A stretch of 5,854 bases of DNA from Desulfuromonas sp. Lineage in GTDB: Bacteria; Desulfobacterota; Desulfuromonadia; Desulfuromonadales; Trichloromonadaceae. Both the position numbers and the translations under genes were made by a program. Below the pieces are notes generated by a model. That model was not told the origin of the DNA and ran no database searches. It saw nothing but the letters and a program-made list of their open reading frames with translations. The stretch is from positions 1 to 5,854 of the forward strand of contig JAQYWA010000142.1 of NCBI GenBank assembly GCA_030145265.1. The letters run 5' to 3'. Positions 1 to 5,321 of the stretch are shown here, piece after piece (position 1 is the stretch's first letter; every line of letters starts with the position of its first letter).

Positions 1-60
1 GCCGGTTTCACCAAGGTGGTGAAAGTCGTCGAGCTAATGGGTGTTACAGCATACAAATAA
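1..60 (+). CDS. Possible C-terminal end of a truncated upstream gene
   Basis: Frame 1 is open from the window edge to a TAA at 58-60 and reads AGFTKVVKVVELMGVTAYK, a plausible mixed hydrophobic and charged C-terminus. Nineteen residues are too few to assign a family, and another frame is open to position 122, so the choice rests only on how protein-like the peptide looks. If real, the gene converges on the rubrerythrin gene with 58 bp between the two stop codons. Confidence 0.3.
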   Translation, partial: AGFTKVVKVVELMGVTAYK

Positions 61-79
61 CCGGACCAGGGGATACCGG

Positions 80-96
80 GGAGCGCCAGCTGCTCC
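80..96. terminator. Weak hairpin between convergent gene ends
   Basis: GGAGC (80-84) pairs with GCTCC (92-96) around a 7-nt loop, in the short gap between a possible rightward stop at 60 and the leftward rubrerythrin stop at 119. The position suits a bidirectional terminator, but the stem has only 5 bp and neither strand carries a run of T after it, so intrinsic termination here is doubtful. Confidence 0.2.
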
Positions 97-118
97 GACA
101 GGAGGGTGCCCCCTTTGA

Positions 119-811
119 TTAACCCACGGTGGCCGGGCGTGGCACCCGGCTGTAGTGTGATTTGGACTTGTTACAGATCTCGCATGGTGCGGCAGGCTGT
201 ACGTCGATGGTCGATCCACACTCACCGCAGACGTGGAAATCGAGGTGCATCCCTTCGATCTTGCTAGCCACCGAGCCGAAGAACATCCCCGAATAGCGAC
301 GGATCTCCCGGACTTTTTGCTCATGCTGCCGGTGGGATTTCCACGAGTACATGCAGTTAACGATCGCTTCGTCACAGGCTTCGGCTTCCAGCTCCTGGAG
401 GAAGTCCGGGTAGGTCCTCTCGATCTTTTCCAGTTCTTTTTGGGATGCCCTCTTCAGATTGTCCCGGGTGCTTTTTACGTCGATCCCGGCCGGGATAATG
501 CTGGTCGCCTCCTCCAGGGTCGAGAGGATTCTTGCGTAATTGACCGCATGGATTTTTTCGGAGACGGCAAATGACTGGAAGAGGTAGGCGATATTGGGGA
601 ACCCCTCCTTCACCGCCCTGACGGTGTAGCCGAGATAGTGGTTGTGGGCGATCATCTCGGCCCGGTAGGCTTGCTGCAGGACTTTTATGGTTTTCGGAAA
701 GGATGCGGTCTTGACGCCGGCAAGCCCATGGGCCGCCAGCGCCGGAAACCGACAGAGGAAGGAGAGGGCGACCGACAGGCCGATGAACTCTCGTTTCGAC
801 ACTCGGAACAT
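119..811 (-). CDS. Exported rubrerythrin-like protein
   Basis: The 230-residue protein matches rubrerythrin, a diiron peroxidase that normally protects anaerobes from hydrogen peroxide. A four-helix ferritin-like domain spans about residues 38-175, with ligand-type residues E52 and E85/H88 (ExxH). A C-terminal rubredoxin-like knuckle has C195xxC198 and C210xxC213 for one iron. The ATG at 811 is preferred because GAGGAG lies 10 nt upstream; the in-frame TTG at 820 sits almost on that site. The N-terminus is unusual: SKREFIG followed by a hydrophobic stretch and ALAA (residues 24-27) resembles a Tat-type signal, so the protein is probably periplasmic, whereas most rubrerythrins are cytoplasmic. 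Aligned by eye with remembered Desulfovibrio vulgaris rubrerythrin, two ligand glutamates appear replaced (K129 and H160), so the diiron chemistry may differ. Family assignment is firm; location and activity are inferred. It is transcribed away from the kinase gene. Confidence 0.9.
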   Translation of the reverse strand: MFRVSKREFIGLSVALSFLCRFPALAAHGLAGVKTASFPKTIKVLQQAYRAEMIAHNHYLGYTVRAVKEGFPNIAYLFQSFAVSEKIHAVNYARILSTLEEATSIIPAGIDVKSTRDNLKRASQKELEKIERTYPDFLQELEAEACDEAIVNCMYSWKSHRQHEQKVREIRRYSGMFFGSVASKIEGMHLDFHVCGECGSTIDVQPAAPCEICNKSKSHYSRVPRPATVG

Positions 812-821
812 GGTGAGCAAT

Positions 822-827
822 CTCCTC
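822..827 (-). promoter_or_regulatory. Shine-Dalgarno deciding the rubrerythrin start
   Basis: The leftward strand reads GAGGAG, 10 nt before the ATG at 811-809. This favours that ATG over the TTG at 820-818, which would have only a one- to two-base spacer. Confidence 0.7.
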
Positions 828-887
828 TCTCTGGATCTTCCCTGAAAAGCTAGGCGCGGTGCTCCATGGTCTTAGGACGATGTTGCG

Positions 888-896
888 ATTATATCA
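888..896 (-). promoter_or_regulatory. Extended -10 promoter for the rubrerythrin gene
   Basis: On the minus strand the sequence reads TGATATAAT, a perfect TATAAT hexamer preceded by the TGn extension. The hexamer at the usual -35 distance (about GATATA) is a poor match to TTGACA, as is typical of extended -10 promoters. Transcription would start near position 880 and give a leader of about 70 nt before the ATG at 811. No clear operator was seen around it. Confidence 0.5.
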
Positions 897-972
897 GAAG
901 ATTCATGCGGTATATCCAGGCTGAATTAAGGTGTCAGGCTGTTCTTGCTTCGAAGACGATGGGTGGTCTTGT

Positions 973-1068
973 AATGAGAAGAATGTGTAGAGGCAGGACC
1001 CCGTGTTCGGCAATAATAAAGGGGCCTGTTTGCCACCTTTGAATTGATTATCATGACCCCGAATTTCC
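973..1068 (+). repeat. Dispersed intergenic repeat, copy A
   Basis: The first 60 bases (973-1032) align without gaps to 3218-3277 with 50 identities counted by hand. The 3' part (1036-1055) matches 5270-5289 at 17 of 20 positions. Inside it, CAGG-A-CCCC (994-1002) pairs with GGGGCCTG (1021-1028): eight base pairs with one bulged A around an 18-nt AT-rich loop. The 3' end holds ACCCCGAATTTCC. No transposase lies nearby. The form suggests a non-autonomous mobile element or REP-type sequence, but its type is not established. Confidence 0.75.
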
Positions 1069-1257
1069 ACTGATATAAAGGACCCGGAAGCTTTTTGGTT
1101 GAAAAAAAATTCTCCATGAGGCAAATTCTATGATCGTAGCGATGTTCTATTGTGCCCAGCTTTTGTTCGGCTAGTGAAACTGTGCTTTTTGAATCTTGCG
1201 TCTATAGTGAAATTCGATGATTCATCTGTTTAATTTGGATCGTTTTACCCTTGCCAT
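1069..1257. other. Gene-free leader upstream of the kinase
   Basis: This AT-rich stretch has no credible reading frame. On the plus strand TATAGT at 1203-1208 is a possible -10 box, but nothing resembling TTGACA lies 16-18 nt upstream and no sigma-54 GG/GC pair was found. The kinase promoter is presumably here or in repeat copy A, but I cannot place it. Confidence 0.4.
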
Positions 1258-1262
1258 GGAGG
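1258..1262 (+). promoter_or_regulatory. Shine-Dalgarno deciding the kinase TTG start
   Basis: GGAGG lies 9 nt before an in-frame TTG at 1272-1274. The earlier in-frame TTG at 1251 has no purine-rich site in front of it and would place this motif inside the coding region, so 1272 is the better start. Confidence 0.7.
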
Positions 1263-1271
1263 CCCTACCTC

Positions 1272-3227
1272 TTGTCTGAAACCAAGGACAACCATACAAT
1301 TCATGTTTTGCTGGTAGAAGATTCTGAAACTCACGCTGCAATGATTCGTGATGCGCTGGTCTCCCTGCCCAGGCAGGTGCATTTGAAAATAGCGCACAAT
1401 CTGGAAGAAGCCCGCACCCACCTGGCAGAATCGGTTCCTGACTTGGCAATCGTCGATTTTCTTTTGCCCGATGGAAAGGGCCTCGAACTGTTGCCAGGAA
1501 ACCATGGCGAATTCGCTTGTCCCGCAATAATCATAACCGGTCATGGAGACGAGCAGGTTGCAGTCGAAGCGTTGAAGGCCGGGGCTCTGGATTACGTGGT
1601 TAAATCCCCGGAGGCTTTGGCCAGCTTGCCTCATGTCATTGAAAGAGCCCTTCGCGAATGGGGCCACATTGTCGAGCGCAAACGGGTGGAAGAGGCGTTG
1701 CGAAAGGAAAGGGACTTTAACCGGACTCTTATTCAGTCGTCGGCGGCTTTCTTCGTTGCCATCGGCGCCGATGGCAAAACCATTATGATGAATGAGACGA
1801 TGTTACGCGCTCTCGGCTACACGGCGGATGAGGTGGTGGGGACGGATTCTCTCACGAAATTTGTTCCCGAGGGCAGCCGCCAGATGATGGCAGGCATATT
1901 TGAGACGCTTGTGAAGCAAGGGACGCCGACTCTGAATGAGAATCGAGTTCTGACAAAAGATGGCAGAGAATTGCTGGTCGAGTGGCACGGAAGACCCGTA
2001 TTCAAGGCAACCGGAGAATTTGACTACTTCTTTGGTCTCGGCATCGACATCACCGCTCGCAAGGAAGCCGAAGAGACACTGCAGGCAGCGCACCGGCAAT
2101 TACAGGACGTCATCGACTTTTTGCCCGATGCCACCTTCGTGATCGACCGGGACAAAAAGGTGGTCGCCTGGAATCGGGCCATAGAAAAGATGACCGGGGT
2201 TCCCAAAGAAGAGATGATCGGCCAGGGTGATTACGCTTATGCCATGCCATTTTATGGTGAGCGGTGCCCGATTCTGCTCGACCTGATCGAATCCCCCGAT
2301 TTGGAAGAAAGGGCCAAATACGACGTCATTGGCAAGCACGGGGAGTTCGTGGAACAATACCTGCCTTTCGTTTATGGCGGAAAGGGGGCCTATGTCTGGG
2401 CCACGGCCTCGCGTCTCTTTGACCGCGACGGAAATTTTGTCGGCGCCATCGAGTCGATTCGTGACATCAGCGACCGCAAAGAGGCCAGGGACAAGTTGGA
2501 AACGGCCAACCGGGAACTGGAAGCCTTCGTCTATACTGTCAGTCACGACCTGCGCACGCCGCTGACCCCGATTATCGGTTACGCCGATTTTCTGCATGAA
2601 AGCTGCCGGGATCAATTGGATGAGCTGGAACTTAACTGCCTGTCCGAAATCAGTGGCTCAGGGAAAAGGATGGTGGCGTTGATGGAGGACCTGCTCACCC
2701 TGGCCGAGGTTGGCCAAGTCGAGCGGCCTGCCGAGCCTGTCGCCACAGGGGTGGTCGTCAACGAGGTAGTCTGCGGACTCGCAGACCAAATCATCCAAGC
2801 CGAGGTGTCGGTGGATGTCGGGGACCTGCCGACCCTGCGGGTGCCGAGGACTTTGCTGGTTCAGGTTTTCGACAACCTGATCGCCAACGCGATTCGATAC
2901 GGATGTAAACCGGGAGACGTTATCGAGGTGCGAGGGAAGCGTAATGGAGAGAAGGTGCGCCTCTGCGTTAGCGATTACGGCCCGGGCGTTCCGGCTGAGG
3001 AGCGCAACCGCATCTTTGAGGTCTTCTACCGAGGCACCACGGGGAAGGACAAAAAAGGGACCGGGATAGGCCTGGCCACGATCCAGAAAATTGCCAGGCT
3101 TTTTGACGGTCGAGCCTGGGTGGAGGAGACCCCCGGGGGCGGCAGCACTTTCTGTGTGGAAATGGTGGATATTCAGATCTCAGGTGATGAACTCCGGGCA
3201 CCGGTCTCAGGTCATGCAATGAAATAA
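1272..3227 (+). CDS. Soluble hybrid histidine kinase, REC-PAS-PAS-HisKA-HATPase
   Basis: A 651-residue sensor kinase with no membrane segment, hence cytoplasmic. Residues about 10-128 form a receiver domain with acidic pair E16/D17, phosphoacceptor D62 (IVDFLLPDG), T89 and K111. Two PAS domains follow, at about 150-275 and 283-400, each ending in an (I)DI(T/S)xRKEA-type linker. The HisKA H-box is SHDLRTPL with H425 as the likely phosphorylated histidine. The ATPase domain has the N-box around N535/N539, D568 in DYGPGVP, IFEVF at 581-585 and GTGIG at 596-600. All catalytic residues are present, so it should be active. With the receiver at the N-terminus, it probably takes phosphate from another kinase or autoregulates rather than passing phosphate on through a C-terminal receiver. 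No response regulator or other partner lies in the window, and the signal sensed is unknown. A frame reading from TTG at 1251 adds seven residues but lacks a ribosome site. The stop codon falls in a dispersed repeat. Confidence 0.93.
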   Translation: MSETKDNHTIHVLLVEDSETHAAMIRDALVSLPRQVHLKIAHNLEEARTHLAESVPDLAIVDFLLPDGKGLELLPGNHGEFACPAIIITGHGDEQVAVEALKAGALDYVVKSPEALASLPHVIERALREWGHIVERKRVEEALRKERDFNRTLIQSSAAFFVAIGADGKTIMMNETMLRALGYTADEVVGTDSLTKFVPEGSRQMMAGIFETLVKQGTPTLNENRVLTKDGRELLVEWHGRPVFKATGEFDYFFGLGIDITARKEAEETLQAAHRQLQDVIDFLPDATFVIDRDKKVVAWNRAIEKMTGVPKEEMIGQGDYAYAMPFYGERCPILLDLIESPDLEERAKYDVIGKHGEFVEQYLPFVYGGKGAYVWATASRLFDRDGNFVGAIESIRDISDRKEARDKLETANRELEAFVYTVSHDLRTPLTPIIGYADFLHESCRDQLDELELNCLSEISGSGKRMVALMEDLLTLAEVGQVERPAEPVATGVVVNEVVCGLADQIIQAEVSVDVGDLPTLRVPRTLLVQVFDNLIANAIRYGCKPGDVIEVRGKRNGEKVRLCVSDYGPGVPAEERNRIFEVFYRGTTGKDKKGTGIGLATIQKIARLFDGRAWVEETPGGGSTFCVEMVDIQISGDELRAPVSGHAMK

Positions 3228-3303
3228 ATGTGTAAAGGCAGGCCCCCGTGTTCGATAATAATAAAAGCGCCCGTTTGGTTAAGTATTATCTCCCCGAAAT
3301 TCC
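3218..3303 (+). repeat. Dispersed intergenic repeat, copy B, overlapping the kinase stop
   Basis: It is a direct-orientation match to copy A: 50 of 60 identical over 3218-3277, then a shorter 3' part lacking the CCTTTGAATT block but keeping CCCCGAAATTCC. Its first bases encode the last two residues and the TAA stop (3225-3227) of the kinase. The stem seen in copy A keeps only about five of eight pairs here, with no compensating changes, which argues against a conserved RNA role for this copy. Confidence 0.75.
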
Positions 3304-3523
3304 TTCCACACGACGCTTAGCATGGGTGTCAATAACGAGAAAACCGTTGTTTCAAAACTACTTCCCCTGTTTGTCCTGTTGACTAGCGTCCTTTCCGCTG
3401 ATACTTTCGCACATGCTGGAATTCGTACGTTTCGATATCCCAGACCGGCTCCAGCACCTGATCAGACGTGGTGTTGACCGTATGGGACGCAGTTTGACGG
3501 CTGAACAATAAAGAACATGATAC
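3304..3523. other. Stretch without a supported gene
   Basis: Nothing convincing is encoded here. The longest noteworthy frame, ATG 3413 to TAA 3511 (32 codons, MLEFVRFDIPDRLQHL...), has no Shine-Dalgarno. A TTGACG at 3494-3499 resembles a -35 box, but its best -10 partner (CATGAT, 3516-3521) would start transcription inside the rsgA ribosome site. The segment presumably carries the rsgA promoter, which I cannot locate. Confidence 0.4.
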
Positions 3524-3529
3524 AAGGAG
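3524..3529 (+). promoter_or_regulatory. Shine-Dalgarno supporting the rsgA TTG start
   Basis: AAGGAG lies 10 nt before TTG at 3540-3542. No in-frame ATG appears until residue 39, inside the OB-fold, so the TTG is the likely start. Confidence 0.7.
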
Positions 3530-3539
3530 CTTAAATCCG

Positions 3540-4475
3540 TTGTTTTCACGAACTGAAACGCCTTCGTTCGAACTCCTTCCGGACGGGGAGGGGACCATCA
3601 GCGCTCATCACGGCGTGGCCGTCGAGGTTCGCTTTAGCAGCGGCGAACGCCGCATGGTGCGGGTCAAGCGCCGTTCCGGGCACGTGGTTGGCGATAGTGT
3701 CCGGGTTCGAGGCGAGGTGCTCGAACGGTTGCCCCGTCGGACCGAATTGCGCCGCCGTGATGCCATGGGCGGGGTGCATCTGGTCGGGGCCAATCTCGAT
3801 GTGCTCGGCATCGTCGTCGCCCCCGCGCCCCCGCCGCCGGCCGGCTTTGTCGATCAGGCGATCGTGGCGGCCCGGGTCGCCGACCTCGTGCCGTTTGTCG
3901 TGGTCAATAAGTGCGATCTCGCGAACTCCGCCGACTTTGTCGCCGAACTGTGCGCCACCTATACTGGCTCCTTGGCGGTTTTTCCCCTGAGCGCGGCTAC
4001 TGGAGAGGGTCTGGACGCGCTGCGAGCGTTTTTCGCCGCCGGACATCGGGGCGCCTTTGTCGGCACCAGCGGCGTCGGCAAGAGCTCTCTGCTGAATAAA
4101 CTCTGCCCGGAGATCGATCTGCAGGTCGGGACGCTCAACGACTATACCGGAAAGGGGCGCCATACGACCACGGTCTCCACTCTGCACTCCCTGGACGCGG
4201 GCGGCGAGTTGGTCGATACCCCCGGCTTTAACGATTTCGGCCTGGTCGATATCTCCGCGCAGGAATTGTCCCTCTACTTTCCCGGTTTTGAGCAGAACCA
4301 GGCCGAGAACTGCCGGTTCCGCAACTGCCGGCATCGTACCGAACCGGGCTGCGCCGTCAGCGCGCTGGTGGCGCAGGGCCAGATTCCGGCCGAACGCTAT
4401 GCCACATATCTGGAGATTCTCAACGAAGTCGAAGCTGGCGAGGCCCAGACCCGTAGCCGGGGCTGGAAAAGTTAA
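3540..4475 (+). CDS. rsgA: Ribosome small-subunit-dependent GTPase A (RsgA)
   Basis: RsgA is a circularly permuted GTPase that binds the 30S subunit in the cytoplasm and checks late maturation of the decoding centre. The 311 residues show the full family order. An N-terminal OB-fold (about 15-65) leads to the family motif around GANLDVLGIV (83-92). The permuted G motifs follow: NKCD (123-126, G4), SAAT (151-154, G5), P-loop GTSGVGKSS (175-183, G1), GKGRHTTT (204-211, G2) and DTPGF (226-230, G3). A zinc finger uses C258, C263, H265 and C271. Length and all nucleotide- and zinc-binding residues are normal, so it should be functional. The start is TTG. It stands alone: over 300 bp separate it from the kinase gene and 163 bp, mostly repeat, from tag. 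Regulation is not visible. Confidence 0.96.
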   Translation: MFSRTETPSFELLPDGEGTISAHHGVAVEVRFSSGERRMVRVKRRSGHVVGDSVRVRGEVLERLPRRTELRRRDAMGGVHLVGANLDVLGIVVAPAPPPPAGFVDQAIVAARVADLVPFVVVNKCDLANSADFVAELCATYTGSLAVFPLSAATGEGLDALRAFFAAGHRGAFVGTSGVGKSSLLNKLCPEIDLQVGTLNDYTGKGRHTTTVSTLHSLDAGGELVDTPGFNDFGLVDISAQELSLYFPGFEQNQAENCRFRNCRHRTEPGCAVSALVAQGQIPAERYATYLEILNEVEAGEAQTRSRGWKS

Positions 4476-4498
4476 GAACATTTATGGAGTTTTAGCCT

Positions 4499-4617
4499 GA
4501 TCCGTGCAAATCCGATTTGATCCGTGTGCAAAGGGTTGTGCTTTTGATTTAGAGAAGCTGAAGGGTGGGCAAGGCCAGGTCAAAGTCTTGGGACACGGAT
4601 TACACGGATTTAAATCC
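4499..4617. repeat. ATCCGTG inverted-repeat element (MITE-like)
   Basis: The left end has ATCCGTGCAAATCCG (4500-4514) and ATCCGTGT (4520-4527). The right end has an exact 9-bp tandem, ACACGGATT twice (4593-4610), whose reverse complement closely matches the left end (one substitution and one 1-nt indel). The element ends in a perfect 12-bp palindrome, GGATTTAAATCC (4606-4617). About 65 bp of unrelated sequence lies between the arms, with no reading frame. The structure suits a small non-autonomous mobile element; no flanking target duplication was recognised. Confidence 0.65.
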
Positions 4618-4638
4618 TGAAACCATCCGGCTTAGTCT

Positions 4639-5208
4639 ATGAAAAAGAGATGTGAATGGTGCGGTGCCGATCCGCTGTATGTGAAATATCATGACGATGA
4701 ATGGGGCGTTCCCGTTCATGATGATCGGCTGCTATTCGAGTTTCTGGTTATCGAGGGCGCGCAGGCGGGGCTGAGCTGGCTGACCATCCTCAAGAAGCGG
4801 GACAACTATCGCCGGGCCTTTCACGGCTTTGATCCGCTAAAGGTCGCCGGCTATTCGGCGGCGGATGTGCAGCGCCTGCTCGCCGACCCCGGCATCGTGC
4901 GGAATCGGCTGAAGATTGAATCCGCCATAAAGAATGCCCAAGGGGTTCTGGCCATCCAGCAAGAGTTCGGTTCCTTCGCCGCGTTCATCTGGCGTTATGT
5001 CGATCATCAACCACGGCAGAATATGTGGCAGGCGCTGGCCGAACTGCCTGCCCGAACCGCAGAGTCTGACGCCATGAGCAAAGACCTGAAGAAGCGGGGA
5101 TTTAATTTCGTCGGCCCGACCATCTGCTACGCCTTCATGCAGGCGGTGGGGATGGTGAACGACCACGTTGCCGACTGCTTCCGTCACGCTGAGGTGAAGC
5201 CGGGATGA
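4639..5208 (+). CDS. tag: DNA-3-methyladenine glycosylase I
   Basis: Tag removes 3-methyladenine (and less well 3-methylguanine) from DNA, starting base excision repair of alkylation damage. The 189-residue protein has the family's usual length and start (MKKRCEWCGADPLYVKYHDDEWG). Zinc-binding residues are C5, H18, H176 and C180, matching the known Cys-His-His-Cys site. The base-binding pocket residues Y17, E39 and W47 (in EGAQAGLSW, 39-47) are present, as are the conserved NFVGPT and YAFMQAVGMVNDH segments near the C-terminus. It should be active. The start fits the family exactly, yet the 20 nt before it contain no clear Shine-Dalgarno, and an inverted-repeat element ends 21 nt upstream. 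Expression may thus be weak or depend on sequence carried by that element. Confidence 0.96.
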   Translation: MKKRCEWCGADPLYVKYHDDEWGVPVHDDRLLFEFLVIEGAQAGLSWLTILKKRDNYRRAFHGFDPLKVAGYSAADVQRLLADPGIVRNRLKIESAIKNAQGVLAIQQEFGSFAAFIWRYVDHQPRQNMWQALAELPARTAESDAMSKDLKKRGFNFVGPTICYAFMQAVGMVNDHVADCFRHAEVKPG

Positions 5209-5215
5209 GTTCCGG

Positions 5216-5291
5216 AGGCAGCCTGCCCCCGTGCCCTTTGTCGTAAATAAATAGGCGGCCGATCGGTCTCCTTTGAATTAAGCATCATGTC
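5216..5291 (+). repeat. Dispersed intergenic repeat, diverged copy C
   Basis: It shares blocks in the same order and orientation as copy A: AGGCAG, CCCCGTG, an AT-rich middle, then CCTTTGAATT (5270-5279) and ATCATG (5284-5289) with the same 4-nt gap. The stem differs: GGCAGCCT (5217-5224) pairs with AGGCGGCC (5253-5260) at seven of eight positions. It begins 7 nt after the tag stop and ends about 20 nt before the ribosome site of the methyltransferase gene. Confidence 0.55.
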
Positions 5292-5310
5292 CTCTTAATC
5301 CCCAGGGCCG

Positions 5311-5316
5311 AAGGAG
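5311..5316 (+). promoter_or_regulatory. Shine-Dalgarno of the methyltransferase gene
   Basis: AAGGAG lies 5 nt before the ATG at 5322, a strong and well-placed site, confirming that start. Confidence 0.75.
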
Positions 5317-5321
5317 TTTTC

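Noticed and set aside
818..820. TTG at 820 as the rubrerythrin start
   Set aside because: The GAGGAG site lies almost against it, while the ATG at 811 has a suitable 10-nt spacer and begins the signal peptide.
903..1124. Minus-strand frames of 73 and 63 codons in the divergent spacer
   Set aside because: Both run through repeat copy A, so their apparent coding reflects repeat sequence; no ribosome site or domain was seen.
1251..1253. TTG at 1251 as the kinase start
   Set aside because: No Shine-Dalgarno precedes it, and a GGAGG well placed for the TTG at 1272 would then be inside the gene.
2100..2615. A 171-codon minus-strand frame inside the kinase gene
   Set aside because: It is antisense to the second PAS and HisKA regions, which are clearly coding on the plus strand.
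3413..3511. A 32-codon gene starting at ATG 3413
   Set aside because: No ribosome site, no recognisable domain, and length within chance expectation.
3494..3521. TTGACG/CATGAT as the rsgA promoter
   Set aside because: The -10 box is poor and the start would fall inside the ribosome-binding site.
3546..4481. A 311-codon open frame on the minus strand opposite rsgA
   Set aside because: It mirrors rsgA, which has every GTPase and zinc motif; the antisense translation is low-complexity and matches no family, as is usual opposite GC-rich genes.
4593..4610. Tandem ACACGGATT units as the start of a CRISPR or satellite array
   Set aside because: Only two adjacent 9-bp units exist, with no spacers; they are explained as one arm of an inverted-repeat element.
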